Below the pieces are notes generated by a model that was not told where the DNA came from, made no database searches, and saw only the letters and a list, made by a program, of their open reading frames with translations. A program made the position numbers and the translations under genes. Of a stretch of DNA of 64,000 bases, positions 1 through 8,734 are shown in pieces (the stretch's first letter is position 1; the number at the start of each line of letters is the position of its first letter). Origin of the DNA: Glycomyces terrestris (lineage in GTDB: Bacteria > Actinomycetota > Actinomycetes > Mycobacteriales > Micromonosporaceae); the NCBI RefSeq assembly GCF_003933745.1, contig NZ_RSEB01000008.1, forward strand, positions 62,001 through 126,000, in the 5' to 3' direction.

Positions 1-1439
1 GGGAACACCCCCGGGGCCGCGCCCGTGAAGCCCGCCCCGGCGCCCGCCACGGTCGCCGTCCCGCCCGGGACCACGCCGCCGCCGACGCCGCCCGCGCCGC
101 CGCCGAAGGCCCCGAAGCCCCCGCCGCCGCTCGCCAGGCCGCCCGTCACGGTCCCGTCCGCCTCGCTCCGCGTCGGCGCCGACTCGGTCGCCGCGTCCTC
201 CGTCCGCACCGACCCGTCGCCGCCCGGCGGCACCGGGCTCGGATCCTGGGTCGCCTGCGGCGGCACCGGAGGCGCGGGCTCCTCCATCACCGGCGGCTCC
301 AGATCCATATAGGACGCGTCGGCGCTGTCGGGGTACGGCCGGTCCGCGCCCGCCGTCCGCATCGCCGCGAGCTGCTCGCTCTGGCCGCCGAGCTTCTCCC
401 CGATCGACTCGTCGATCGCCGCGTGCCGCTCCGCGTACGCGGCCAGCTCGGCCGAGATCCGCGGCGCGAACGCCGTCGCCGCCTCCCCGCCGGCCTGGAG
501 CCGCACGTCCGAGACGACCGCGTCGACCGCCGCCGACCCCGCGCGCTCCTCGATGAACGACCGCACCTCCGCCGCGAGCGCCGGATCGGCCCCGCCGAGC
601 CGGAGCGCCGCCTCGGCCTCCTCGCAGCCCATCTGGATGCAGTCCCCGTGCCACCACGCGGGCCGCACATGGATCGCGACCAGGCTCGTCCACTCCCCGT
701 CCGCGCCGACCAGCGGCGCCGGATACGGGATCTCGCCGGAGTCCCCGCCCTGGAGCGTGTAGATCGCCTCCTCGCGGTGCTTCAGCTCCGCGGCCGCGTC
801 CTCGATGTCGTCGAGCACGCCCTGCACGAGCCCTTTCGCGAGGTCGGCCGTCTCGGCGAACGCGTCGAAGTCCGTTCCCGCCCAACCGGTCGCGAGCTCA
901 GCGAGCTTCGACCGCAGGAGCGCCGGCCAGTCGGCGAGCACCGCCGCGACCTCCTCGGTCCACCCGGTGCGCAACCGCTCCAGCGAGAACGAGTCCGGCT
1001 CCAGCGGCCGCACGGCGGCGACCGCCGACCGGAAGTCGTCCTCGGTCGGGTACGACATGCCCTCGCAGCGCGGCTTGAACCGGCCCAGCTGCCCCTCGAC
1101 GGGGACGGCCGAGACGAGCTGCTCCCAGTCCGCCTCCGCGGGGTGCGCCACCGGGTGCGGGCACGACCCGGACGAGCACCCGGCCCGCCCGCCGCCCGAC
1201 CCGCTCGTGTCGCCGAACGCGATCTCCGAGCTCGCGGTCGCCTCGGTGTACACCGGGGCCTCCTCGGCCGCCGCGTACGCCGACTCGTCGACGAACGCCG
1301 TGTCGTACACGGCCCCGTCGTCCGCGGCGCCGTACGCGAGCGCCGTGTCGCCGCCCCCGCCGGCCTCGAAGACCGTCACGTACTCGGAGCCAGCGTCGCC
1401 GCTAGGGGCCGAGCCCTCGATCAACCCGCCGTCCGTCAT
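1..1439 (-). CDS. Large glycine-rich protein beside WXG100-like genes (3' end outside window)
   Basis: The frame runs from an ATG at 1439 to the left edge without a stop, so 479 residues are visible and the C-terminus is missing. GGGAGG lies about 9 bases before the ATG. Residues 1 to ~100 are acidic and low in complexity with a short CSSGSC motif. Residues ~110-360 look mostly helical (Leu/Ala/Glu/Arg). From ~375 the chain becomes Pro-rich and then strongly Gly-rich up to the edge. The divergent gene at 1928-3310 has the same order of helical part, acidic/Pro linker and Gly-rich tail. I see no catalytic motif. From context I infer a substrate or accessory protein of a type VII-like secretion system; an unrelated envelope protein is also possible. 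Confidence 0.7.
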   Translation of the reverse strand, partial: MTDGGLIEGSAPSGDAGSEYVTVFEAGGGGDTALAYGAADDGAVYDTAFVDESAYAAAEEAPVYTEATASSEIAFGDTSGSGGGRAGCSSGSCPHPVAHPAEADWEQLVSAVPVEGQLGRFKPRCEGMSYPTEDDFRSAVAAVRPLEPDSFSLERLRTGWTEEVAAVLADWPALLRSKLAELATGWAGTDFDAFAETADLAKGLVQGVLDDIEDAAAELKHREEAIYTLQGGDSGEIPYPAPLVGADGEWTSLVAIHVRPAWWHGDCIQMGCEEAEAALRLGGADPALAAEVRSFIEERAGSAAVDAVVSDVRLQAGGEAATAFAPRISAELAAYAERHAAIDESIGEKLGGQSEQLAAMRTAGADRPYPDSADASYMDLEPPVMEEPAPPVPPQATQDPSPVPPGGDGSVRTEDAATESAPTRSEADGTVTGGLASGGGGFGAFGGGAGGVGGGVVPGGTATVAGAGAGFTGAAPGVF

Positions 1440-1602
1440 GCCGGTGCACCTCCCTCGGTCGTGCGTCCCAATGGAAGACCGGCGCGTCATGGAAACGTCA
1501 CGACTTCGGACCGCCCGCTTCGGGACCGGAGCGTGACGGCGGCGGGCACAGTGCAGGGAGGCCGCCGGGCGCCCGACCCGGCGCCGCCCGCGAGGAGGAC
1601 CA

Positions 1603-1923
1603 GTGAACGTGTACATGGAAGTCGAGACGGTGCGCGGCGGCGGCGCGGACCTGCGGGCGATCGCCCCCGGCGCCCGCAGGGCCTCCGACCGCGTCAAGGC
1701 GCCCGCCGAGACCGCCGCCGCCGGGAACGCCGGGTTCCTCACCGGCGACGCGGGCGTGCGCTGGCAGGCCGCGCTCGGAGAGGTCACCGCGGGCGTCGAG
1801 CGCCGCGTCGCCTGGCAGGGCGAGCAGGTCGGCGGCAGCGCCGACGACATGGAGGGCGCCGACGCGGGCGTGGGCCGCGACTTCCGCCGGATCGGGCAGC
1901 GCCTGTCCAAGCGGGAGGGGTAG
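1603..1923 (+). CDS. Small WXG100-like helical protein
   Basis: This 106-residue protein starts at GTG 1603, with GAGGAGG five bases upstream. The length, the lack of a signal peptide and the predicted two-helix makeup fit the WXG100/ESX family of small type VII secretion substrates. A Trp in the middle (VRWQAAL, near residue 50) and a second at VAWQGEQ stand where the family often has its turn, but a strict WxG is absent. It lies four bases before the 1928 gene, so the two are almost certainly co-transcribed. Function is inferred from size, composition and the paired arrangement; no ESX ATPase or membrane component lies within the window. Confidence 0.65.
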   Translation: MNVYMEVETVRGGGADLRAIAPGARRASDRVKAPAETAAAGNAGFLTGDAGVRWQAALGEVTAGVERRVAWQGEQVGGSADDMEGADAGVGRDFRRIGQRLSKREG

Positions 1924-1927
1924 CCCG

Positions 1928-3310
1928 ATGCCGACGTACGAGGAGGCGCTGGCCGCGAACCCGGCCACGTTCGTCGACTGCGCCGCGGCCATGTCCGCGG
2001 CCGGGACCGACCTGACCGAGCACCGGGCCGAGTACGACGCGAAGGTCGTCGAGATCAACGCCGGCTGGGAGGACCGCGCGAACACGGCGTTCAACGCCGA
2101 CGCCGTCGTGGTCGACGACCATGTCGAGGACGTCGTCTCGCAGGTCGGCGGCGCCGCCGAGCTCCTGGACGCGGGCGGCGCCGCGATGCAGTCCATGGTG
2201 GAGCAGCTGCGGGCGCTCGACCAGGCGTACCGCGGCGCCGGGTTCGAGGTGCGGCCTGCGCCGAAGGTCGAGCTGGGCGCCGTCCACTGGGCCGCGATCG
2301 CGGCCGCCGGGCCGTTCGGGCCGATGCTCCAGGCCCTGTTCCAGGCCCGCGCCGACGAGGGCACCGTGCAGCTCCAGCTCGGGCTCGCCGTGCTCACCGC
2401 GACCGACGCGGCCACCGGCGCCGGCCTCGTCGGCGCGGCCGAGGAGCTGAAGCCGTTGGAGGACAAGGCGAGCGCGATGGAGCGCACCGAGCGCCGCACC
2501 GACGTCGCCGACGACGACCAGAGCGGCGACGACACCGCGGACACCGGCGACCGGGACCGCGACGGCACCACCAGGCAGCGGGACGACGACGGCAAGGACA
2601 AGGACCAGGAAAAGGAGAAGGACGAGAAGGACGAGGACGAGAAGGACGGCGACGGCAAGGACGAGGACACGGAGCAGGAGCTGGGGGAGGACGAGGGTTC
2701 CGAAGCGCCGCAGGAGGACCCGGAGCAGCCCGGGACCGATGCGCCCGGACCCGACGAGCGGCCCGAGATCCCCGGATACGAGCCGCCGCCCGCGTTCGGC
2801 CCCGGCGAGTACACGCCGCCCGAGTTCTCCGGGAGCGACTGGGACCCCGCCGAACTCGGTGACGGCGCGGAGGCGCCCAGTGGCGGCCTCGCCGGCGGCG
2901 GCGGTGGCGGCTTCGGCGCCGGTGCCGGGCTCGGCACCGAGCCCGCGGCCTCCGGTCCGGGCTCCGGCCTCCCGGTCGGCGGCATGGTTGCGGGTCCCGG
3001 CGGGGCTGCCGGCGGCCCCGCGGCCGGCGGGCCCGGTGCCCGCGGCGGCGGCCTCGGCGGGATGGTGGGCGCGCCCGGTGCGCGCGGCGCGGGCGTCAAC
3101 GACGACGAGTACGAGCGCGAGTCGTTCCTGACCGAGGACCCCGAGGAGGACGTGTGGGGCATCGGCACCGCCGAGAACAACCCGTACGTCGACTTCCAGG
3201 AGGAGCAGGAGGCCGAGGCCGACGAGGAGGCCCCGCCGGCGCCCGCCCCCGACGAGCTGCCGCCGTTCGCCCTCCCCGGCTTCGACCTGCCGGAGCCGAA
3301 ACAGAACTGA
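1928..3310 (+). CDS. WXG100-like N-terminal domain with acidic linker and Gly-rich tail
   Basis: A 460-residue protein. Residues 1-185 are helical and include NAGWEDRANTAFN near 45-55, a WXG-type turn. Residues ~186-270 are an almost purely charged Asp/Glu/Lys stretch, followed by a Pro-rich part and a Gly/Ala-rich block at ~318-391. The end carries ESFLTEDPEEDVWG near 398-411. A short Leu-x-Glu-Asp ... Trp-Gly tail of this sort is common, in my experience, at the ends of actinobacterial PPE-like or ESX-associated proteins. It follows the 1603 gene by four bases. I infer a secreted or surface-exposed partner of that small protein. The acidic part may be disordered. The role is unknown. Confidence 0.7.
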   Translation: MPTYEEALAANPATFVDCAAAMSAAGTDLTEHRAEYDAKVVEINAGWEDRANTAFNADAVVVDDHVEDVVSQVGGAAELLDAGGAAMQSMVEQLRALDQAYRGAGFEVRPAPKVELGAVHWAAIAAAGPFGPMLQALFQARADEGTVQLQLGLAVLTATDAATGAGLVGAAEELKPLEDKASAMERTERRTDVADDDQSGDDTADTGDRDRDGTTRQRDDDGKDKDQEKEKDEKDEDEKDGDGKDEDTEQELGEDEGSEAPQEDPEQPGTDAPGPDERPEIPGYEPPPAFGPGEYTPPEFSGSDWDPAELGDGAEAPSGGLAGGGGGGFGAGAGLGTEPAASGPGSGLPVGGMVAGPGGAAGGPAAGGPGARGGGLGGMVGAPGARGAGVNDDEYERESFLTEDPEEDVWGIGTAENNPYVDFQEEQEAEADEEAPPAPAPDELPPFALPGFDLPEPKQN

Positions 3311-3363
3311 CCGAGCCTCGCTGTCCGCAGGACCGGGCATCCGCGAGGGGCATCGCGGTGTCG

Positions 3364-3700
3364 GCGGCCCGGGGACCCCGCGAGGCGTACGGGCGTTGGC
3401 GGGCACACCACGCTCCGCGGCCCGGACCCTGCGAGGGGCACGAGCGCGGGGCGTGCACGCCGGCTCCGCGGCCCGGACCCCGCGATGGGCACGAGCGTCG
3501 GGCGGGCGCGCCGGCACCGCTCCGCGGCAGGGGCGATCGCCGGGCCCGCCGAACCGAGCGCCCGAGACGCCCACGGGCGCAGCGACCGGTGCCCGCCCGG
3601 CCGAGTCGCCCGAGACGCCTACGGGCGCAGCGACCGGTGCCCGCCGAACCGAGCGCCCGAGACGCCTACGGGCGCAACGACCAGCACCCGCGGGGCCGAT
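3364..3700. repeat. Degenerate ~50-bp tandem repeats in a 560-bp gap
   Basis: The stretch 3311-3872 has no credible gene. Units beginning CGGCCCGG(G)ACCC occur at 3364, 3418 and 3469 (spacing 54 and 51). Units beginning CGCCCGAGACGCC occur at 3559, 3607 and 3654 (spacing 48 and 47). The second set shares CACGGGCGCAGCGACCGG-type cores, and each unit can fold through CGCCC/GGGCG. The two sets look related but diverged. Open frames across them in several phases are by-products of the repeat. Confidence 0.75.
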
Positions 3701-3780
3701 CTCCGGCCCCGGGGCGATCCCTCCGAGGACCGGACACCGCCGCAGTGAACACCCGCATAACTGAACAGCGGCAAGGGAAA

Positions 3781-3824
3781 CGGCCCGCCGTCCGCAGGAG
3801 ATCCTCGCTGCGGACGGCGGGCCG
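3781..3824. terminator. Strong bidirectional terminator hairpin
   Basis: A perfect 16-bp stem (CGGCCCGCCGTCCGCA with its complement) closes a 12-base loop. Read on the minus strand it is followed by TTTCCC. It sits between the 3' ends of the repeat region and the YbaB-like gene, so it most likely ends that gene's transcript. Confidence 0.85.
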
Positions 3825-3872
3825 TCCCGCGCCCCGGGCCGTACCCACTACTCCCCGGGGGCGCCTGGGGGG

Positions 3873-4541
3873 CTACCGCGCGGTGGACACCGCCGACAGC
3901 CGGTCGGCGGCCCGGCGCTGCGCCAGGCCGATCGCGGCCGACACCTCCGCGCCGAGCTGCTCGTACTCGACGTCGACCGTGGTGTTCGGGACCAGGAACC
4001 GGAACCCGGTGAGTCGGCCGCCCAGGTCCGCCTCCGCCTCGCACAGGTCGTCGTCGCCGACCGCGCTCGAGAACCGCTCCGGGGAGCGCGCGATCCACTC
4101 GCGCAGCTCGGCCGAGCGCGGGTCCGGCGCGCACCGCGCGAGCAGGTCGGCGGCGGCGCGCTCGGCGCGCATCACGTGCTCGGCCCGGGCCGCCTCCGCT
4201 GCGGCCCAAGCGGACTCGATCGCCTTCGCGACCGCGCGGTTGCTCATCCGGTCCACTGTGGGGCTGAGCGCGAGCGAGCCCAGCCGGCCCGTGTAGTCCA
4301 GCCGCAGCCACACCACCCGGCCCGCGTCGGTGCCGTCGAACCCGGCGCTCATCAGCTGCGCCGCGAGGGCCGCGGCGCGCCCGGCGGCGTCCGCCGCCTC
4401 GGCGACCGCGTCGCGGGACGGGGCGAGGCCCAGCGCCTGCGCGGCGCCGTCCCGCAGCGGCCCGTGCGGCAGCCGCGCGACCGCCTCCCGCGCCGCGGCG
4501 AGGCGGTCCTCGTAGTCGTCGGGCACCGTGACGCGCTCCAT
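3873..4541 (-). CDS. YbaB/EbfC-like DNA-binding family protein
   Basis: A 222-residue protein from ATG 4541, preceded by GAGGAGGGG. Residues ~55-125 carry the YbaB-type layout: a beta strand ending GRVVWLRLDYTGRLGSLALSP, then a helix (RMSNRAVAKAIESAWAAAEA). YbaB/EbfC proteins are small dimeric, nucleoid-associated DNA binders. In actinobacteria, extended versions often lie beside WXG100/ESX-like genes, as here. The ~90 residues after the core (Glu/Asp/Arg-rich, ending VDVEYEQLGAEVSAAIGLAQRRA) are not recognised. It points away from the SARP gene at 4692, with which it shares a ~150-base divergent promoter region. The family call is moderate; the role in secretion is inferred only from position. 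Confidence 0.65.
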   Translation of the reverse strand: MERVTVPDDYEDRLAAAREAVARLPHGPLRDGAAQALGLAPSRDAVAEAADAAGRAAALAAQLMSAGFDGTDAGRVVWLRLDYTGRLGSLALSPTVDRMSNRAVAKAIESAWAAAEAARAEHVMRAERAAADLLARCAPDPRSAELREWIARSPERFSSAVGDDDLCEAEADLGGRLTGFRFLVPNTTVDVEYEQLGAEVSAAIGLAQRRAADRLSAVSTAR

Positions 4542-4691
4542 GGCGGCCCCTCCTCTGCTCGGTCGGCCGGACTGCCGCCATCCTCGCCCGGCGCCTCACG
4601 GATCGGTCCTCGGATCGTCACGCCGGACGGCCCCGGCGTCCCTGTGGGACACTGGAACCCCCCTACCCGCGGTGAGGAAAGCGACGACGCC

Positions 4692-7466
4692 ATGACCCTC
4701 GACGTGCGCCTGCTCGGACCCCTGGAGGTCCGCGTGGACGGCGTCCAGGCCGCGATCCCGCGGGGCAACGCCACCACGATCCTCGCGCTCCTCCTCGACG
4801 ACGCCGGCCGGGCCGTCCCCGTCAGCGGCCTCGTGGCCGCCGTCTACGGCGACGACCTGCCCCTGGACCCCGAGACGCAGGTGCAGAACACCGTCGGCGT
4901 GCTGCGCCGCCAGCTCGGGGCCGCCCGCGCCCGCATCGAGACCGTGGGCCGCGCCTACCGCTTCCGCATCGGCCCCGACGAGCTCGACACGCTGCGCTGC
5001 AAGGCGAAGGAGGCCCAGGCGCGGCAGCTGCGCCGCGAGGGCCGCGACGAGGAGGCCGCCGCGGTCCTGCGCGAAGCCCTCGACGAATGGCGCGGCCCCG
5101 CCCTCGCCGACCTCCCCGGCCGCGCCGCCGGCGCCATCGGCCGCCGCCTCGACGAGTACCGGCTCGCGCTCCTGGAGCAGCGCATCGACGCCGACATCGA
5201 CACCGGCCGCGCCGCCGGGGCCGTCGAGGAGCTGCGGCAGATCATCGCCGCCCACGACACCCGGCAGCGCCTCACCGCCCTCCTCATGCGCGCCCTCCAC
5301 GCCTCCGGGCGCACCGCCGAGGCCCTCGAGGCGTTCGCCGCCCTGAAGGACCGGCTCGCCGACGCGCTCGGCGCCGACCCCGACCGCGAACTCGTCGCCC
5401 TCCACACCGCGATCCTCCGCGACCAGCCCGCCGCCGACGTGCCCGCCGAACCGCCCGCCGCGACCGCCGTCCCCGCGATGCTCCCGCGCGCCACGCCCCG
5501 CTTCACCGGCCGTGAGACCGAGATCCGCGCCCTCGACCGGTTCCTCATGGACGCCGGCGCCGAGGCCGGGCTCGCCGCCGTGACCGGCATGGGCGGCATC
5601 GGGAAGACCGCGCTCGCCGTCCGCTGGGCGCACCGCGTCGCGCACCGGTTCCCCGACGGGCAGCTGTACTTCAACCTGCGCGGCTTCGACCCGGCCGCGC
5701 CCGGCGCGAGCCCCGAGGACGTCCTCGGCGAGGCGCTCGCCGCCCTCGGCGCGCCCGCCGTCCCCGCCGGGCTCGACGAGCGCGCCGGGCTGTACCGGAC
5801 GATCCTCGCGCAGCGGCGCGTCCTCGTCCTCCTCGACAACGCCCGCGACGCCGCGCACGTGCGGCCCCTCCTCCTCACGGCCCCGGGCAGCTTCACGATC
5901 GTGACCTCCCGCGACCGCCTCGTCGGCCTCGACATGGGCGAAGGCGCCGAGGTCGTCCACTTGGGACCGATGCCGGAGGCGGAGTCCGAGGCGCTCCTCG
6001 CCCGCCGCATCGGGCCCGAGCGCGCCGACGCCCACCGGGACGCGGTGGGCCGCATCGCCGCCGCGTGCGGGCGCCTCCCGCTCGCCCTCACCCTCACCGG
6101 CTCCTGGGCCGCCGCCGACCCGCGCCTGGCACTCGACGCGCTCGCCGACCGGCTCGAAGGCGCCGCGAACGTCCTCAGCGTCCTCGTCTCCACCGACGCC
6201 GCCTCCGACCCGCGCACCGTCTTCGACTGCTCCTACCAGCTCCTCGACGAGCGCGACGCGACCGCGTTCCGCCTCTTCGGACTCCACCCCGGGCCCGACC
6301 TCACGCCCGCCGCGATGGCGAGCCTCATGGGCGCCCCGCCCGCCGAGGCCCGCGCCGCCCTCGAAGCGCTCGCCGAGATCAACCTCGTCGAGGCGCTCCC
6401 CGAAGGCCGCTACTCGATCCACGACCTGCTGCGCGCCTACGCCGCCGAGTGCTTCGAGGACGAAGTGCTCGAACCCGAGCGGCGCGCCGCCGCCCTGCGG
6501 ATGCTTGAGCACTACCTGCACACCGCGCACCGCGCCGACCGGCTGCTCGCCCCCGGCCGGTCCGGCCCCGAACCCGGGCCGGCCGCGCCCGGCGTCCGGG
6601 TCGAGCCGGTCCCCGACGCCGCCGCCGCGGCGGCGTGGTTCGACGCCGAGCACCGGGTCCTCCACGGCCTCCTGCGGACCGAGGCCGGATTCCAGGCCGA
6701 CCTGCGGGTGTGGCAGCTCGGCCGCGTCCTCGCCGAACGCGCGGTCGACCGCGCCGGCGGCCACGAGCTCCTCGAAGCGCAGACGCTCGCGCTCGCCGCC
6801 GCCGAACGCCGCGGGCAGGCGCTCGAACAGCTCATCTGCCTGGGCTACCTCGCGATCGGCCATGCCGCGCAGGGCGACGAGGGCCCCGCCCGCGACTGCG
6901 CGGAGCGGGCCGGAGCGCTCGCCGCCCGCGTCGGCGGGCCCTGGGCGGCCGCGTTCGCGGCGTACCTGCGCGCCGGCCTCGACCCCGGCGGCGACGCGGC
7001 CCTCACCGCCGCGCGCGAGGCGAGCGCGGGCTTCCGCGACGCCGGGGACCGGCACTGGGAGTGCCGCGCCGTCGAACTCGCCGGCCGCCTCGCCGCCGCC
7101 GCGGGCCTGCTCGCCGAGGCCCGCGGCAGCTTCGCGGCCCTGCGCTCCGCGGCCGCCCGCCGCGGCGACCCGCTCGGCGCGGCCGCCGCCGACACCGGCT
7201 TCGGCCTCGTCGCCCACCGCGAGGGCCGCTACCGCGACGCCCTCGACCACTACCGCAGGGCCGTCGAGGGATTCACCGCCGCCGGGGCGCCCGGCCGCGC
7301 CGGGCGCGTGCGCGAACTCGCCGGCGACACCCGCCAGGCCATGGGCGACCGGGCCGCCGCCCGCACCGAGTGGCGCCTCGCCGAGCAGCGCTCCGAGGCG
7401 TCCGGCGCCCGCGTCGAGGCCGCGCGCGTCCGCGCGAAACTCCATGCGCTCCAAGACGACCGGTAG
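4692..7466 (+). CDS. SARP-type regulator with BTAD, NB-ARC and TPR-like domains (paralogue 1)
   Basis: A 924-residue regulator of the AfsR/DnrI/RedD class. Residues 1-95 form the OmpR-like winged helix (MTLDVRLLGPLEVRVDG). Residues 95-245 are the bacterial transcriptional activation domain. A STAND NTPase follows, with Walker A GMGGIGKT near 298-306 and LVLLDNARD as Walker B. The remainder is helical and TPR-like. Such proteins activate secondary-metabolite or developmental genes after nucleotide-driven assembly. The ATG at 4692 aligns with the start of the paralogue at 8735; the frame stays open upstream but that part is non-homologous. No biosynthetic cluster is visible, so targets are unknown. 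The pair looks like a tandem duplication separated by two small genes. Confidence 0.93.
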   Translation: MTLDVRLLGPLEVRVDGVQAAIPRGNATTILALLLDDAGRAVPVSGLVAAVYGDDLPLDPETQVQNTVGVLRRQLGAARARIETVGRAYRFRIGPDELDTLRCKAKEAQARQLRREGRDEEAAAVLREALDEWRGPALADLPGRAAGAIGRRLDEYRLALLEQRIDADIDTGRAAGAVEELRQIIAAHDTRQRLTALLMRALHASGRTAEALEAFAALKDRLADALGADPDRELVALHTAILRDQPAADVPAEPPAATAVPAMLPRATPRFTGRETEIRALDRFLMDAGAEAGLAAVTGMGGIGKTALAVRWAHRVAHRFPDGQLYFNLRGFDPAAPGASPEDVLGEALAALGAPAVPAGLDERAGLYRTILAQRRVLVLLDNARDAAHVRPLLLTAPGSFTIVTSRDRLVGLDMGEGAEVVHLGPMPEAESEALLARRIGPERADAHRDAVGRIAAACGRLPLALTLTGSWAAADPRLALDALADRLEGAANVLSVLVSTDAASDPRTVFDCSYQLLDERDATAFRLFGLHPGPDLTPAAMASLMGAPPAEARAALEALAEINLVEALPEGRYSIHDLLRAYAAECFEDEVLEPERRAAALRMLEHYLHTAHRADRLLAPGRSGPEPGPAAPGVRVEPVPDAAAAAAWFDAEHRVLHGLLRTEAGFQADLRVWQLGRVLAERAVDRAGGHELLEAQTLALAAAERRGQALEQLICLGYLAIGHAAQGDEGPARDCAERAGALAARVGGPWAAAFAAYLRAGLDPGGDAALTAAREASAGFRDAGDRHWECRAVELAGRLAAAAGLLAEARGSFAALRSAAARRGDPLGAAAADTGFGLVAHREGRYRDALDHYRRAVEGFTAAGAPGRAGRVRELAGDTRQAMGDRAAARTEWRLAEQRSEASGARVEAARVRAKLHALQDDR

Positions 7467-7600
7467 ACGCGGGACCTGTGAGAGGCTGGATCGCGCACGA
7501 AGATCGCCGCGCCCTCCTAGGCGAACTCCCCGCCGCCGGCGGCGGCGCACGATGCGGGAACGCGCGCGCCGGCCCCGGCCGGCGGTGCGATGATGACCGC

Positions 7601-7894
7601 ATGAGCGAACCCGTCGAGCTGTGCTGCCTGCTGCGCGCCCGCCCCGGCGCCGAAGCGGCGATGACCGCCTACGAGGACGCCGTCCTCGCCCTCCTCCCCG
7701 AGCACGGCGGCGAGCTCGTCTCCCGCGCCGTCGGCGACGGCGCCGACGGGCACCCCCACGAGGTCCACGTCTACCGCTTCCCCGACCAGGCCGCCGTCGA
7801 CGCCTACATCGCCGATCCCCGCCGCACCGCCCGCGCCGCCGAGCGCGACCGCGTCGTCGCCTCCACCGTGCTGTTCCCCGTCCGCATCGCCTGA
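7601..7894 (+). CDS. Small dimeric alpha/beta-barrel protein (monooxygenase-like)
   Basis: A 97-residue protein. The beta-alpha-beta-beta layout (VELCCLLRARPGAEAAMTAY, then VHVYRFPDQAAVDAYIAD) matches the ferredoxin-like dimeric barrel of the ABM/DUF1330 superfamily, which includes antibiotic-biosynthesis monooxygenases, heme-degrading enzymes and many uncharacterised members. Active-site residues cannot be assigned. Starting at 7601 gives a full-length fold. GATGAT lies 6 bases upstream and no good ribosome site is seen. It sits between two SARP regulators, perhaps as a small sensor or enzyme tied to them; this link is inference. Confidence 0.7.
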   Translation: MSEPVELCCLLRARPGAEAAMTAYEDAVLALLPEHGGELVSRAVGDGADGHPHEVHVYRFPDQAAVDAYIADPRRTARAAERDRVVASTVLFPVRIA

Positions 7895-8038
7895 GGCCCA
7901 CCGCAACCGCACCCCGGCCGGCATGAGTGTCGGATACCCGACAGACCGGGTCGCGATTGTCGGCATTAACCGGATTCGCCGGGACCGGCGGTCACCCGGT
8001 TGACCGGTACACGGACCGTCGCAATGGGACCGCGCCGA

Positions 8039-8044
8039 TACGCT
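8039..8044 (+). promoter_or_regulatory. -10 hexamer TACGCT, leaderless start
   Basis: TACGCT ends six bases before ATG 8051, and no Shine-Dalgarno sequence lies between. This spacing puts the transcription start at or next to the A of the ATG. Confidence 0.55.
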
Positions 8045-8050
8045 CGGCGC

Positions 8051-8662
8051 ATGAGCAACGGCGGTGCGGGCTTCTGGGGCCCGGTCTCCGCGCTGGCGGG
8101 AGTCGTCGGCGTCATCCTCACGTACGTCATCTGGCAGGACGAGAAGGCCCGCGACCCCGGCGACGACCCCACCGGCGCGTGGACCGACGAATACTGGACC
8201 GAGGAGGCCGGCGCGGGCGACGGCGTCTCCGGCGAATGGGTCCTCGACCGCACCTTCCAGGTCGACCTCGCGCCGACCTACGCCGACGGCGAGTGCCTGG
8301 AGGCCCAGATCGACCTCGACGACGGCGGCTACAGCGAGACCGTCGCCGTCGGCGGCCCCTACGCCGACTGGATGGACGTCATCTGGTCCTCGTGCGGCGG
8401 CGAGTACGGCGTCGTCTACGGCCGCCTCGGCGACTCCGCGACCGTGTACGACGGCGGCAGCGCCGACGTCGCCGCCTGCACCGGCGCGATCGGCGCCGAC
8501 ACCTACCTCGAGTTCCGGTTCGAGCCCGCCTACCCCACCACCGACGAGGGCTGCCTGTTCACCGGCACCGGCGCCGTCGCCGCGGCCACCGTCGACTCCG
8601 TCTCCTCCGACGGCTCGTTCGCCTACGGCCGCTTGAACATCGCCGTCTACACCTGGGTCTGA
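8051..8662 (+). CDS. Membrane-anchored acidic extracellular protein, unknown
   Basis: A 203-residue protein from ATG 8051. Residues ~6-28 (WGPVSALAGVVGVILTYVIW) are one N-terminal membrane segment. The rest is Asp/Glu/Tyr-rich with strand-like stretches and six cysteines (for example GECLEAQ, WSSCGGEYG, VAACTGAIG, EGCLFTG), suggesting a disulfide-bonded exported domain anchored at its N-terminus. I do not recognise the family. It lies only ~70 bases before the second SARP gene on the same strand and may be co-transcribed with it. Confidence 0.7.
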   Translation: MSNGGAGFWGPVSALAGVVGVILTYVIWQDEKARDPGDDPTGAWTDEYWTEEAGAGDGVSGEWVLDRTFQVDLAPTYADGECLEAQIDLDDGGYSETVAVGGPYADWMDVIWSSCGGEYGVVYGRLGDSATVYDGGSADVAACTGAIGADTYLEFRFEPAYPTTDEGCLFTGTGAVAAATVDSVSSDGSFAYGRLNIAVYTWV

Positions 8663-8734
8663 GCCCGCCGCGGCGGGCCACGGCATTCGACCCGCTATGC
8701 GACACTTGACGTCCCCCCGAGCGAAAGCGGAGCC

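Noticed and set aside
3364..3700. CRISPR array
   Set aside because: Unit spacing is about 50 bp but the units are degenerate throughout, there are no unique spacers between identical repeats, and no cas gene is near.
4176..4691. N-terminal extension of the first SARP regulator
   Set aside because: It is antisense to the YbaB-like gene, and the paralogue starts at the position matching 4692.
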